Source: Peribacillus sp. FSL H8-0477 (GTDB lineage Bacteria > Bacillota > Bacilli > Bacillales > DSM-1321). Taken from it: a stretch of 64,000 nt of DNA. Numbering within the stretch: the first letter of the stretch is position 1; each line of letters begins with the position of its first letter. The notes below the pieces were generated by a model. It did no database searches and was not told the origin of the DNA. It saw only the letters and a program-made list of their open reading frames with translations. Both the position numbers and the translations under genes were made by a program. This document shows positions 17,058-26,084 of the stretch, piece after piece. The stretch covers positions 806,001 to 870,000 of the forward strand of contig NZ_JBBODE010000002.1 in NCBI RefSeq assembly GCF_038002765.1, in the 5' to 3' direction.

Positions 17058-18605
17058 GTGAATTTATCGGATCAGCTTCACCGTACGGCTCAGGTTAAGG
17101 CAGATAAGCCAGCTTATTATTTTATGGACAAAGGGACATCTTATGGGGAATTAGATGCATCGATTACAATGTTTGCAGATCAGCTGCATAAACTAGGGAT
17201 TTCGAAGGGAGACCATGTCGCCCTGCTTATCGGGAACTCGCCGCATTTCATCATTGGGATGTATGGTGCATTAAGGGCAGGTGCAACAGTCATACCTGTT
17301 AATCCGATTTATACACCTGATGAGATTGGGTTTATCATGAATAATGGAGATGTTAAGGCCATTATTGCACTTGATTTACTTGTCCCGCTGTTAGAAAAAA
17401 TGAATCCTGTGTTGTCTACAGTAGAGCATATGATTATATGCGAGACAGGTGCAGATCAGAGTGGAATGGATAGTAGTCAATTATCTATATACCCAAAAAT
17501 GAAATCGTTTACACAGTTAGTTTCTTCTGGTGATAGTCAGTTTAAAGGGCCTATTTTAGATGAAGAGGATGTTGCTTTAATCTTATATACATCCGGAACG
17601 ACAGGAAAACCTAAGGGAGCGATGCTTACTCATCGCAATTTGTATTCGAATGCGCAGGATGTCAGTGATTATTTGAAAATCAATGAAGATGATCGAGTGG
17701 TAACCACACTTCCTATGTTTCATGTGTTTTGCATGACGGTTGCTTTGAATGCGCCCTTAATGAGTGGCGGAACACTGTTGATTGTTCCTAAATTCAGTCC
17801 AAAAGAAGTATTCAGGTTGATAAAGAAATATGAAGCAACGGTTTTCGCCGGCGTTCCAACCATGTTTAATTTCCTTTATCAATATCCAGATGTAGACCCG
17901 AATGAATTATCCTCGCTTCGGTTATGTATTTCAGGAGGCTCTGCCATGCCTGTCGCGATATTAAAAGCTTTTGAACAAAAGTTCAATGTGTTTATTTCGG
18001 AAGGGTATGGGCTATCGGAAGCTTCACCGGTCACCTGTTTTAATCCGCTGGATCGTCCAAGGAAAGCTGGATCAATCGGCACATCGATTATTCATGTTGA
18101 AAACAAGGTGGTCGATGAACTTGGGGAAGAAGTACCGGTTGGACAGGTTGGCGAATTAATTGTTAGAGGTCCTAACGTTATGAAGGGGTATTATAAGCTG
18201 CCTGAAGAGACAGCAGCCACATTAAAAGACGGCTGGCTTTATACGGGAGATTTAGCCAAAATGGATGAGGAAGGGTACTTCTTTATTGTAGATCGTAAAA
18301 AGGAATTGATTATTGTCGGTGGATTCAATGTTTATCCTCGTGAGGTGGAAGAAGTGTTATTTAACCACCCGGATATTATTGAAGCAGCAACTATCGGAGT
18401 TCCAGATCCAAACCAAGGTGAAGTTGTTCATAGTTTTGTGGTGACAAAAAATGCAGACTTAACTGAAGATGAGATAATTGCCTATTGTGCAGAACATTTA
18501 GCGAAATATAAAGTGCCGAAACAAATAGAATTCTTATTTGAACTTCCTAAAAATACAACTGGAAAAATATTGCGACGTTCATTGAAAACTCAGTTTCAGA
18601 AATAA
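17058..18605 (+). CDS. lcfB: Long-chain fatty-acid-CoA ligase
   Basis: A 515-residue AMP-forming acyl-CoA synthetase that activates fatty acids for beta-oxidation. The P-loop-like motif [19 protein letters not shown] is near residue 175-195, followed by [11 protein letters not shown] (about 315), the ATP-binding [11 protein letters not shown] (about 393) and the C-terminal KTTGK-like lysine segment [10 protein letters not shown] near 500. The start is GTG with AAGGAGGGG upstream. Position after yhfI-lplJ and a FadR-type operator far upstream both fit LcfB (YhfL). Confidence 0.93.
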   Translation: MNLSDQLHRTAQVKADKPAYYFMDKGTSYGELDASITMFADQLHKLGISKGDHVALLIGNSPHFIIGMYGALRAGATVIPVNPIYTPDEIGFIMNNGDVKAIIALDLLVPLLEKMNPVLSTVEHMIICETGADQSGMDSSQLSIYPKMKSFTQLVSSGDSQFKGPILDEEDVALILYTSGTTGKPKGAMLTHRNLYSNAQDVSDYLKINEDDRVVTTLPMFHVFCMTVALNAPLMSGGTLLIVPKFSPKEVFRLIKKYEATVFAGVPTMFNFLYQYPDVDPNELSSLRLCISGGSAMPVAILKAFEQKFNVFISEGYGLSEASPVTCFNPLDRPRKAGSIGTSIIHVENKVVDELGEEVPVGQVGELIVRGPNVMKGYYKLPEETAATLKDGWLYTGDLAKMDEEGYFFIVDRKKELIIVGGFNVYPREVEEVLFNHPDIIEAATIGVPDPNQGEVVHSFVVTKNADLTEDEIIAYCAEHLAKYKVPKQIEFLFELPKNTTGKILRRSLKTQFQK

Positions 18606-18613
18606 AAAAAGAT

Positions 18614-18657
18614 CCAGCTGACAGACACGAGTTGTTTGATTCAGCTGTTTTTTTTTC
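18614..18657 (+). terminator. Terminator of lcfB
   Basis: CCAGCTGA and TCAGCTG arms with a 19-base loop and an eight-base T-run. Confidence 0.68.
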
Positions 18658-18776
18658 ATTTTCTGCACATTAAAATTCCAATCTTAAATAAGATAATTAA
18701 ATTTCCTGCTTACCCCTGACTGAAAATGGGAATAGACCTATATACAAACAGAATGGTGAGGAAGGAAGTGGGAGCA

Positions 18777-19553
18777 GTGCCTTGTATTTTATATGAAGTT
18801 GAATCCAGCATTGCACATATTACAATCAATCGGGAAGAAGCCCTTAATACGATAAATTTAAAAATGATTAAACGATTACAAGATGTAATTAATGATATTG
18901 CGGTCAATCCGCAAGTGGGTGTGGTGATCATTTCAGGAGCCGGACAAAGGGCGTTTAGTGCCGGAGGTGATTTGCATGATCCAGCCTTTTCAGAAAGCTC
19001 AGAAATGGTTGAAACCTTAAAAAAACTTAATGATCTATTAGATAGTATTGACAATCTGCCGCAGCCTACGATTGCAGCGATTAATGGCTACGCTTTTGGA
19101 GCCGGCTTTGAATTAGCTTTAGCCTGTGATTTCCGTATAGCCGTTGACCAAACACTTATGGGACTGCCGCAAACGAATATCGGTTTAATTCCTGGTGCTG
19201 GTGGTACACAAAGACTGCCTCGTCTAATTGGAGAAACAAAGGCACTTGAATTAATTCTGACCGGAAAACGGGTCACTTCACTTGATGCCTATCAATATGG
19301 TTTCATTACCAAGGTTGTTTCTAATCAAACTCTTGAAGAAGAAGCCGTTAATATGGCTAAGATTATGCTCAGAAATGGTCCGCTGGCTTTACAACAGGCT
19401 AAATTTGCGATTAAAAATGGCTTGAAGACAGATATTCAACAAGGTAAAAAAATAGAAGAATTATGTTTTGCAAAAACAGCAGCGAGTGAAGATTTTCTTA
19501 TAGGCTTACATGCTTTTTTTGAAAAAAAACCAGCAGAGTTTCATGGGAAATAA
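18777..19553 (+). CDS. Enoyl-CoA hydratase/isomerase family protein (crotonase), one catalytic Glu missing
   Basis: A 258-residue crotonase. The oxyanion-hole segments AFSAGGDL and GYAFGAGFELALACD and the signature GLIPGAGGTQRL are clear. Compared with rat enoyl-CoA hydratase, the first catalytic Glu (E144) is kept in GAGFELALACD, but the second (E164, in the QPE motif) is Gln here (GLPQTNIG, codon CAA). Simple hydratase activity is therefore doubtful; a different crotonase reaction is possible. The start is unclear: GTG 18777 gives the usual family length, with AGGAAG upstream, but GTG 18768 and ATG 18753 or 18726 are in frame. Located after lcfB, suggesting acyl-CoA metabolism. Confidence 0.82.
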   Translation: MPCILYEVESSIAHITINREEALNTINLKMIKRLQDVINDIAVNPQVGVVIISGAGQRAFSAGGDLHDPAFSESSEMVETLKKLNDLLDSIDNLPQPTIAAINGYAFGAGFELALACDFRIAVDQTLMGLPQTNIGLIPGAGGTQRLPRLIGETKALELILTGKRVTSLDAYQYGFITKVVSNQTLEEEAVNMAKIMLRNGPLALQQAKFAIKNGLKTDIQQGKKIEELCFAKTAASEDFLIGLHAFFEKKPAEFHGK

Positions 19554-19721
19554 AAGCTGAACATGCACGCTCCATATTCGGACATAATAAGATAATTAAT
19601 TCCCTCTAGCAAATAGCGCAGCTCTTCAGTGAACTGTTTATTTCCTTGTCAATCAACTAGAAAAAAGGTAATATTAATTTTAAAAAAATTTACCTATTAC
19701 AACTAGAAAGGAGAGATAAAC

Positions 19722-20249
19722 TTGAGAGATGTCACCCTCCAGAATATATTTGAACACCACATTGCCCAGAAATATTTGACCCGCTCAGGAATCGCACATG
19801 CTATTTCGGTTGCATACCATGCGTTTAATCTAGCCAAGGAAGAAAATCTAGACGTGGACATAGCTGCAAAAGCAGGACTGCTCCATGATATGGGTCACTT
19901 TACTTGGTATCGTAATGGGAAATGGGATTATGATCTCTATCGGCAGAATGATATCCATGCGATTAAAGGTGCAGAACGGGCACACAAGCTGCTGATTCGC
20001 TTGGGAGAAAACCCCATACGTGCCCGAACCATTGCACTGGCTATTTTGTTCCACACAGATTCATTCCTGCCTACGAATGATATTGAACGAACTGCTCTAC
20101 AGCAAATTGTAAAGAAAGCCGATGAAAAGGATGAAGAAGAAGGCGGTCTTCATCACTATCGGGAAATTGACTTGGAACGCGCAAGGGAGAGTATTCGAAG
20201 ATTGGACAACCTAATAGATGCCGAAGAAGATAAAGAGCTGTCATCCTAA
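19722..20249 (+). CDS. HD domain phosphohydrolase
   Basis: A 175-residue protein with the HD-domain ligand order H (in AHAISVAYH), HD in LLHDMGHF, H in HAIKGAERAH and FHTDSF. Such proteins hydrolyse nucleotides or phosphodiesters with divalent metals. The TTG start follows AAAGGAGAG. The C terminus is charged and may be coiled coil. It stands alone between a 168-base AT-rich gap and its own terminator. The substrate is unknown. Confidence 0.8.
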   Translation: MRDVTLQNIFEHHIAQKYLTRSGIAHAISVAYHAFNLAKEENLDVDIAAKAGLLHDMGHFTWYRNGKWDYDLYRQNDIHAIKGAERAHKLLIRLGENPIRARTIALAILFHTDSFLPTNDIERTALQQIVKKADEKDEEEGGLHHYREIDLERARESIRRLDNLIDAEEDKELSS

Positions 20250-20267
20250 AAACGATGGCGGCTCTTT
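20232..20267 (+). terminator. Terminator of the HD-domain gene
   Basis: AAAGAGCTGTCATC / GATGGCGGCTCTTT stem (G-U pairs) around an 8-nt loop; it overlaps the last codons. Confidence 0.72.
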
Positions 20268-20366
20268 ATTGTTATCAATTAACAGCCTAGAAAACTTTTT
20301 AAGGAAAAAGTATACTAATAGAAAATGTTACAAGTAAAGAAATGACTATATATAGGAGGAATCATC

Positions 20367-20996
20367 ATGGAAACAGAGCGGCTGCGAATTTTTGATGAAC
20401 AGTATAATGAAATTGGCTCCTTGCCTCGAAAAGAGGTTCATAAACAAGGTCATTGGCACGAAACGTTTCATTGTTGGTTTGTTAGGCGAGAGAACAATCA
20501 GACGTTTCTAACTTTGCAGTTGCGCAGTAAGATGAAAAAGGATTTCCCTAATCTCCTTGATATTACAGCTGCCGGACATTTATTAGATACGGAATCTGTT
20601 CAGGACGGGGTTAGGGAAATTGAAGAGGAAATTGGTATAAAGGTAAATATGACAGACCTTATTCCAGTCGGAAGAATTAAGAATGAATTGATTTTTAATC
20701 AATTTATAGACCGAGAGTTTTGTCATGTATACCTATATGTAACAACCCTTGAAAATGAACAGTTTACGCTGCAGGAAGAAGAGGTTTGCGGTATGTTTCA
20801 GGCAAGACTTGAAGACCTGAAAGCCTTATACAAGGAGAAGACATCTGAAATTAAGGTAAATGGATTTACAGTAGGTGAAGACGGAAGTAGGAGTGAGGGG
20901 GTAATCGCTGTTAGGAAGGAGTCATTTGTGCCGCATGGTAAAACGTATATGCAGACCCTTTTTAAGGCAGTGGAGGCATTGTCTTTTGAAGATTAA
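20367..20996 (+). CDS. Nudix hydrolase, isopentenyl-diphosphate-isomerase-like
   Basis: A 209-residue Nudix protein of the IDI-like group (long proteins starting with a segment such as ERLRIFDEQYNEIG). The Nudix region reads AAGHLLDTESVQDGVREIEEEIGI, with the REIEEEIG core intact and one residue fewer than the textbook spacing between Glu and Arg-Glu, as is common in this group. AGGAGG precedes the ATG. It is followed 21 bases later by azlC. Substrate unknown; probably a diphosphate of housekeeping type. Confidence 0.82.
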   Translation: METERLRIFDEQYNEIGSLPRKEVHKQGHWHETFHCWFVRRENNQTFLTLQLRSKMKKDFPNLLDITAAGHLLDTESVQDGVREIEEEIGIKVNMTDLIPVGRIKNELIFNQFIDREFCHVYLYVTTLENEQFTLQEEEVCGMFQARLEDLKALYKEKTSEIKVNGFTVGEDGSRSEGVIAVRKESFVPHGKTYMQTLFKAVEALSFED

Positions 20997-21017
20997 TAGA
21001 AAGATGGAGGCTTAGGG

Positions 21018-21746
21018 ATGACAGAAGCAAATAGTCAAAATGAGTCTCCTGCATTTCATATAGGTGTAAAAGCAGGTACGGGTATTGCTATCGGGTACGC
21101 CCCAATTGCTATTACCTATGGTTTACTGGCGAAAACCACCGGACTCACTATGGGGGAAACTCTTTTATTAAGTATGGTTGTTTATGCAGGAGCTGCTCAA
21201 TACATAGCCTTAAATTTATTGGCATTAGGAACTGGAGCAATAGAAATCATTTTGACCACCTTTATTGTGAATATCCGTCATTTTCTGTTATCTGCTTCTT
21301 TGAATGAAAAAAGCAGGAAAGAAGATAGTATGTTCAAAAAGATGATCTATGCTTTTGGTATTACCGACGAAACGTTTTCCGTGGCCGCTGTTAAGCCTGG
21401 AGAATTAACCGCAGGCTATATGTTTGGGCTGAATGTGACCGCTTATGGCAGCTGGGTGCTTTTTTCTGGAATCGGTCATCTATTTGGAGCGAGTCTTCCT
21501 CAAATCCTCCAGGAGAGCATGTCAGTAGCGTTGTATGCGATGTTTATTGGATTGTTGGTTCCAACTTTGAAAGGATCGTGGAAGCTTTTCTTTTTGGCCG
21601 CTATCGCTGCTTCCTTTAATTGTATCTTTATCATGGGAGACATACTAAGCAACGGTTGGGCAATTGTTGCTTCTGCTCTTCTATCTGCCATTCTCGTGGA
21701 ACTCCTTAGTACACTGAGAGAAAAGGCAGGTGTTCATCATGAGTAG
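21018..21746 (+). CDS. azlC: AzlC family branched-chain amino acid exporter subunit
   Basis: A 242-residue membrane protein with about six to seven hydrophobic segments and the family marks GYAPIAITYGLLA, MVVYAGAAQYIALNLL and FIVNIRHFLLSASL. AzlC is the large subunit of the AzlCD-type exporter for branched-chain amino acids or their analogues. TGGAGG lies before the ATG. It overlaps azlD by 8 bases, typical of this pair. No azlB-type regulator is adjacent. Confidence 0.87.
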   Translation: MTEANSQNESPAFHIGVKAGTGIAIGYAPIAITYGLLAKTTGLTMGETLLLSMVVYAGAAQYIALNLLALGTGAIEIILTTFIVNIRHFLLSASLNEKSRKEDSMFKKMIYAFGITDETFSVAAVKPGELTAGYMFGLNVTAYGSWVLFSGIGHLFGASLPQILQESMSVALYAMFIGLLVPTLKGSWKLFFLAAIAASFNCIFIMGDILSNGWAIVASALLSAILVELLSTLREKAGVHHE

Positions 21747-22044
21747 CAGTATCATTCTGATGATTGCAGCCATGGGTATGGTTACATATATTCCTAGAAT
21801 GCTGCCCTTTGTTATGTTGAATGGCAGAGAACTGCCGCCGTTTCTTCAGCGAGTATTAAAAAATATTCCGTATGCAATCTTAGGGGCGTTAATCTTCCCA
21901 GGGGTTCTCTATATTCAAGAAGACATCCGATTTGGTGTTGTCGGTGCTGTATCTGCGTTTGTACTCGCTTATCTAGGAGCGAACATCATGGTCATCATTG
22001 TTGGAGCCATAGTAATCTTGAGTTTATGTTCGCTCTTTCTATGA
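21739..22044 (+). CDS. azlD: AzlD family small membrane subunit
   Basis: A 101-residue protein with three or four hydrophobic helices and the family feature TYIPRMLPFVML near the N terminus. It starts at ATG 21739 inside the end of azlC with GGCAGGTG upstream; the GTG at 21730 is less well placed. It partners AzlC in export. Confidence 0.85.
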   Translation: MSSSIILMIAAMGMVTYIPRMLPFVMLNGRELPPFLQRVLKNIPYAILGALIFPGVLYIQEDIRFGVVGAVSAFVLAYLGANIMVIIVGAIVILSLCSLFL

Positions 22045-22053
22045 CTCCATCTT

Positions 22054-22641
22054 TTACTTAACTTCTTTCATAATCCGTTCATAAACTTTATCTTTGTCAA
22101 AACTGTCTTCGCCCATTCCGAATACTTTGATCACCCGATTATTTTTATCAAGGAGATAGGTGGCGCTGGTATGGACAAAATCCCCGTTGCCAGATTCACG
22201 ATATTGAAAGTTAAATTGGTCGGCGAGTTTTTGGGTATCTTTCACACTGCCGCGAAGAAATTCCCAGCCAGCTGTCTTGCCAGCGTCAAAATTTGCTGCA
22301 TAATCATTGAGAGTCTGCTCTGTATCTACTGTTGGATCAATAGTAACGGTTAAGAATTCAACTTGGGTGTCAAACACCTTAGCGGCTGTTAATTGGTTCT
22401 GGAGCTTTTTCATTTGAAAGGTAGTAGTGGGACATATATCTGGACAAGCTGTGTAAATAAACTCAAGCAGGCGGACCTTAGGAGCCATTTCTTCAAAGCT
22501 AAATGTGGATCCGGTATGTGTGGTCATAACGATTTCTTTTGGGAAATCCATTTTTGATTCACGATATTCACTAAAGTAATAAATACCAGTACTAATTCCA
22601 ATGATTAAAAGTGTACAAAAAATGACATAAAGCTTTTTCAT
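22054..22641 (-). CDS. SCO1/SenC family copper-binding thioredoxin-like protein
   Basis: A 195-residue membrane-anchored protein with one N-terminal helix (about 3-23) and a thioredoxin-like domain. The copper ligands are present: CPDIC (CxxxC) in FIYTACPDICPTT and the distal His in FVHTSATYLL. SCO proteins assist CuA assembly of cytochrome c oxidase outside the membrane. The ATG at 22641 is chosen because the ATG at 22650 directly abuts AAGGGG. It is convergent with azlD; the gap is only 9 bases. Confidence 0.88.
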   Translation of the reverse strand: MKKLYVIFCTLLIIGISTGIYYFSEYRESKMDFPKEIVMTTHTGSTFSFEEMAPKVRLLEFIYTACPDICPTTTFQMKKLQNQLTAAKVFDTQVEFLTVTIDPTVDTEQTLNDYAANFDAGKTAGWEFLRGSVKDTQKLADQFNFQYRESGNGDFVHTSATYLLDKNNRVIKVFGMGEDSFDKDKVYERIMKEVK

Positions 22642-22886
22642 ATCGTCCATCCCCTTATTCTATTATTCAGAAAGCGAAAAACAGGTAAAATATTCTAATG
22701 CTTTCGTACTATTTAACTATACACAACAAAATTGGGAATGGATTGTGAAATTAAGTGAAATAAAGAAGATTGTTTGAACATTCTCTTACAATTAAGTGGA
22801 CAAACTTCCTTTAACTGGTTTTGGTTCTATCTTGTCCTTTTTTAACTACACTAGATAGAGATGATTGATGATTAGGGGGAAATGAC

Positions 22887-24149
22887 ATGGCTAGAAAATG
22901 GGCGGGAACGGCTATTGTGATATATTTTCTAATCTTGGTGTTTATGTACTTGTATCTTTTCAATGGAGATACATCACTACCTCAACAGTGGATAGGTACG
23001 GCTGCTGATCCGGCAACCTTTTTAAATGCACGGGAATTAATGTTAAGTGAGCAGTACTCTCAAATAAGGAATTTTATGTTTTTTGCTTATAATGCTTTTG
23101 ACTGGATTGTCTATTTCTTTATTCTTTTGTTCGGACTATCTCGCGTATTTGAAAGGGTAGCGGCGAGCCAATCAAAATGGAAAATCGTACAAGCAGGCGT
23201 TTATTTATTTTTACTCTCTCTGCTTTCCTATGTTGTGACGTTTCCACTAAGCTATATTAGTTATAATTTAAGTAAAAGTTATCATATCAGCACCCAGACT
23301 TTTTCTTCCTGGATGAAGGATGGTCTCATTGATTTTTGGGTCAATTTTGGTCAAATGGTTATTATCGTTTCCGTTTTATATTGGTTGATCAATAAGAGCC
23401 CGAAGAGATGGTGGTTTCATGCCTGGCTCCTATCGATTCCATTTTTCTTTTTTATGATGTTTATTCAGCCTGTGGTCATTGACCCGCTCTATAATGATTT
23501 TTATCCGCTGAAAAACAAAGAATTAGAAACCGAGATTCTAAAGCTTGCGAGTCAAGCTGATATCCCAGCGGAACATGTTTATGAAGTGAATATGGCTGAA
23601 AAAACCAATGCGCTTAACGCCTATGTCACAGGAATTGGTGCCAACTCTCGAATTGTTTTGTGGGATACAACCCTTAATCGGTTAAAGGAAAAGGAAATAC
23701 TCGTCATTATGGCCCATGAAATGGGGCATTACGTTGAAAAACATATTTATATAGGAATTGCAGGTTATTTAATTCTCACTTTTGCTGGGCTATGGTTAAC
23801 AGCAAGGTTAATGAAGAGCATCATCACTCGGTACGGTAAGGTACTAAAGATTACAGGTGTTGGAAACCTTAGTTCACTCCCGCTTTTTTTACTGATTACC
23901 GCGATGCTGCTCTTTGCATCCAGTCCGCTTTCTAACTTTGTGTCGCGCTATCAGGAAGAGAGGGCTGACCAGTATGCGATGGAGATGCTCGAAGATAAAG
24001 AGAGTGCCATTACGATGTTTCAAGAATTAACGCGTTCTGGACTAAGTCAAGTGAACCCGCCCCTGTTAGTAAAATGGTTTCGGTATTCACACCCGACTAT
24101 GTTGGAACGAATAATATCTGTAGAAAATTATCATACTGTAGAGGAATAA
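22887..24149 (+). CDS. yhfN: M48 family membrane metalloprotease YhfN-like
   Basis: A 420-residue polytopic protein of the M48 Ste24/CAAX prenyl protease type. The zinc motif HEMGH is in VIMAHEMGHYVEKH (about residue 276), and the third ligand Glu is in YQEERADQYAMEML. The N-terminal half has several membrane helices, and the GIGANSRIVLWDTTL strand precedes the active site. AGGGGGA precedes the ATG. The equivalent B. subtilis gene is yhfN. Its substrates in bacteria are unknown. Confidence 0.88.
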   Translation: MARKWAGTAIVIYFLILVFMYLYLFNGDTSLPQQWIGTAADPATFLNARELMLSEQYSQIRNFMFFAYNAFDWIVYFFILLFGLSRVFERVAASQSKWKIVQAGVYLFLLSLLSYVVTFPLSYISYNLSKSYHISTQTFSSWMKDGLIDFWVNFGQMVIIVSVLYWLINKSPKRWWFHAWLLSIPFFFFMMFIQPVVIDPLYNDFYPLKNKELETEILKLASQADIPAEHVYEVNMAEKTNALNAYVTGIGANSRIVLWDTTLNRLKEKEILVIMAHEMGHYVEKHIYIGIAGYLILTFAGLWLTARLMKSIITRYGKVLKITGVGNLSSLPLFLLITAMLLFASSPLSNFVSRYQEERADQYAMEMLEDKESAITMFQELTRSGLSQVNPPLLVKWFRYSHPTMLERIISVENYHTVEE

Positions 24150-24172
24150 GCCGGAGAATCGGCTTATTTTTT
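24145..24172 (+). terminator. Terminator of yhfN
   Basis: AATAAGCCG / CGGCTTATT stem, 6-nt loop, T-run; overlaps the stop codon. Confidence 0.82.
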
Positions 24173-24303
24173 ATGAAAAGGAAGGATATTCAGAGGCTTT
24201 GATAAAGATTTCCATTATCAGAAAAAACTATTAAATTTTCACTTTATTCGCTCTCTACTATAATAAAGGAAATTGGAATTATATATGCAGGGAGATAGGT
24301 AGG

Positions 24304-25113
24304 ATGAATAAGGTATTAGCCATTATTATTGGTTCAATTATTGTCGGTGTTGCATACAATATGTTTTTAATTCCTCATAAAATATTGAGCAGCGGTTTAA
24401 GCGGAATCGCCATTATGCTTGGAATCATTAGCCCGTTTAATACAGGAATTCTTAACTTTTTACTCAATCTGCCTCTGTTGATATTAGGGGTATTAAAACT
24501 TGGTAAACAATTTATTAGTTATACCATTTTGTCTGTTGTTGTCCTTTCTATCAGCTTATACGTAATCCCTATTCATGCTATTTCAACTGAACCCATTCTT
24601 TCTTCCTTATTTGGCGGAGTGCTGACAGGAGCTGGGATTGGCATAATTTTTCGTGCTTCAGGTTCATCAGGCGGTTTTGATATTATCGCTATGCTGCTGC
24701 AGAAGAAAAATGATTTTCCTTTAGGCACACTTCTTTCTGCTATGAACGCCGTGGTTGTGGTTATTTCAGGTTTTGTATTTGGCTGGGATGCAGCGCTGAA
24801 CACTTTAGTAGCGATTTATGCAACGGGAAAAGTGATTGATACGATTCACACCAATCATATTAAATTAACCTTAATGATTGTTACGAATAAGGGTGATGAA
24901 TTAAAAACGAAGTTATTGGCTAACCTTTATCGGGGAATTACGATGATGGATGGTCAAGGCGCATATACAGGGCAAGAACGAAAAATTTTAATGACTGTCA
25001 TCACACGTTATCAATTAACAGAAGTTAAAGTGTTGATCAATGAAGTGGATCCAGATGCGTTTGTTAATATCACTGAAACAACCGAAGTCGTCGGGATGTT
25101 CCACCGTGGTTAA
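24304..25113 (+). CDS. YitT family membrane protein with DUF2179 domain
   Basis: A 269-residue protein with five membrane helices over the first 165 residues (starting VLAIIIGSIIVGVAYN) and a C-terminal soluble DUF2179 domain with the GQGAYTGQERKIL segment. B. subtilis has several paralogues (YitT, YqfU, YpjC, YvjA), all of unclear function; I cannot decide which this is. GGGAGATAGG lies just before the ATG. Confidence 0.85.
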   Translation: MNKVLAIIIGSIIVGVAYNMFLIPHKILSSGLSGIAIMLGIISPFNTGILNFLLNLPLLILGVLKLGKQFISYTILSVVVLSISLYVIPIHAISTEPILSSLFGGVLTGAGIGIIFRASGSSGGFDIIAMLLQKKNDFPLGTLLSAMNAVVVVISGFVFGWDAALNTLVAIYATGKVIDTIHTNHIKLTLMIVTNKGDELKTKLLANLYRGITMMDGQGAYTGQERKILMTVITRYQLTEVKVLINEVDPDAFVNITETTEVVGMFHRG

Positions 25114-25120
25114 AGTGTAA

Positions 25121-25147
25121 AAAGCCTCTCCAATAAGGAGAGGCTTT
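25121..25147 (+). terminator. Terminator of the YitT-family gene
   Basis: AAAGCCTCTCC / GGAGAGGCTTT, 11-bp perfect stem with a 5-nt loop. Confidence 0.85.
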
Positions 25148-25167
25148 AGGCTTCTTTAAAATGGGGT

Positions 25168-25299
25168 GTTGAGTTCCGTTCCAGGCGTTTCGCTTTCCGC
25201 GGGCAGGCGGTGAGCCTCCTCATCGCTTACGCTCTTGCGGGGTCTCACCTGTCCTGCTATTCCCGCAGGAGTCTTCACGCCTTCCACTTCAATCAACTG
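25168..25299 (-). repeat. Bacillus-type GC-rich intergenic repeat, copy 1
   Basis: About 130 bases with the blocks CGCTTTCCGCG, GTGAGCCTCCTC, TGCGGGGTCTCACC and CCCGCAGGAGTC. It is the inverse of copy 2 at 25732-25857, with most blocks identical. Sequences of this form occur in many copies in Bacillaceae; no protein is encoded. Confidence 0.82.
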
Positions 25300-25504
25300 T
25301 CTACATGTAGGCTGCAAGTCAAATCGTTCTATTTTAAATAGACTTATATCCATTTTGAGGGATAAATATGCTTAAGCCAGAATACCTCCATGAAAAGTAT
25401 TCAAAACTCAAAAAAGGTCCCGAGTAATTACCCCGAACCTCTTTAGTCTGTAGACAAAAGGAGATTGGAATTAGAAAATTCCGATTCCCTATAAATACTT
25501 TGGC

Positions 25505-25659
25505 CTCTACCTCTGAATACATATCCTTCACCAAGTCATAAATGAAAGTGAAGTCAATGGCCGCCTTCATTTTGCGAACCAAATGGTTAGGTGGCACCAT
25601 TTGATGTAATATAACATTTCAAATGGGTCTCGCTGAATAGAATCATGTTTAGAAAACAT
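25505..25659 (-). pseudogene. IS1182-like transposase, N-terminal remnant with frameshift
   Basis: On the minus strand ATG 25659 begins MFSKHDSIQRDPFEML, then the frame shifts and continues as VPPNHLVRKMKAAIDF and TFIYDLVKDMYSEV. These two pieces match the start of IS1182-family transposases of a type different from the intact copy nearby. Homology stops near 25505, so nearly the whole catalytic part is deleted. Confidence 0.72.
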
Positions 25660-25731
25660 CCTTATCACCTATGTTTTAATCCTTCTATCCTTAAACAAAG
25701 TGCCTCGAGGATATCTAAAAGGTAAAACAAA

Positions 25732-25857
25732 GTTGATTGGAACGGAAGGTACGAGACTCCTGCGGGAAAAGCGTGTCTAGGTGAGACCCCGCAGGCGAAA
25801 GCCGAGGAGGCTCACCGACCGTCCGCGGAAAGCGAGTGCCTGGAGTGGAAATCAATG
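25732..25857 (+). repeat. Bacillus-type GC-rich intergenic repeat, copy 2
   Basis: Inverse of copy 1: GACTCCTGCGGGA, GGTGAGACCCCGCA, GAGGAGGCTCACCG and CCGCGGAAAGCGA in the same relative order. Flanked by TTGATT/AATCAA. The two copies face each other across about 430 bases holding the IS remnant. Confidence 0.82.
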
Positions 25858-25957
25858 TCATGTTATACAAACCATAAAAATAGACAAACTAAGGTTTTCA
25901 CCCGAGTTTGTCTACAGACTAAAGAGGCTGGGACAAAACCCTGCTCTAAAATGAAAA

Positions 25958-26002
25958 AAAGCCGGTGAAAATTTTACGATACGTAAAATTTTCACCGGCT
26001 TT
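25958..26002. terminator. Perfect 21-bp hairpin at the left end of the IS
   Basis: A 21-bp perfect stem (arms 25958-25978 and 25982-26002) with a 3-nt loop, preceded by an A-run, and followed by TTTTT within a few bases. It can stop transcription entering the element from outside and shield the transposase gene. Confidence 0.7.
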
Positions 26003-26084
26003 GTCTTTTTACTCATAACATAAGGACACTTTCTGCTAAAATTAAGTCACCACAACAAAAATTCAAACAGAAAGAAGTGTCCTT

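Larger units (their letters stand above)
25438..25928. repeat. 21-bp perfect inverted repeat pair around the IS remnant
   Basis: CCTCTTTAGTCTGTAGACAAA at 25438-25458 is the exact reverse complement of 25908-25928. The right copy runs 8 bases into the intact IS1182 element. The arms enclose the dead transposase fragment and repeat copy 2, suggesting the ends of an older mobile unit or a palindromic target. Confidence 0.6.

Noticed and set aside
16795-17061. Two opposed open frames of about 75 residues in the repeat array
   Set aside because: Their translations repeat themselves because the DNA is repeated; no start signals.
25156-25353. Minus-strand 65-residue open frame over repeat copy 1
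   Set aside because: It only follows the GC-rich repeat; such repeats commonly yield spurious frames.
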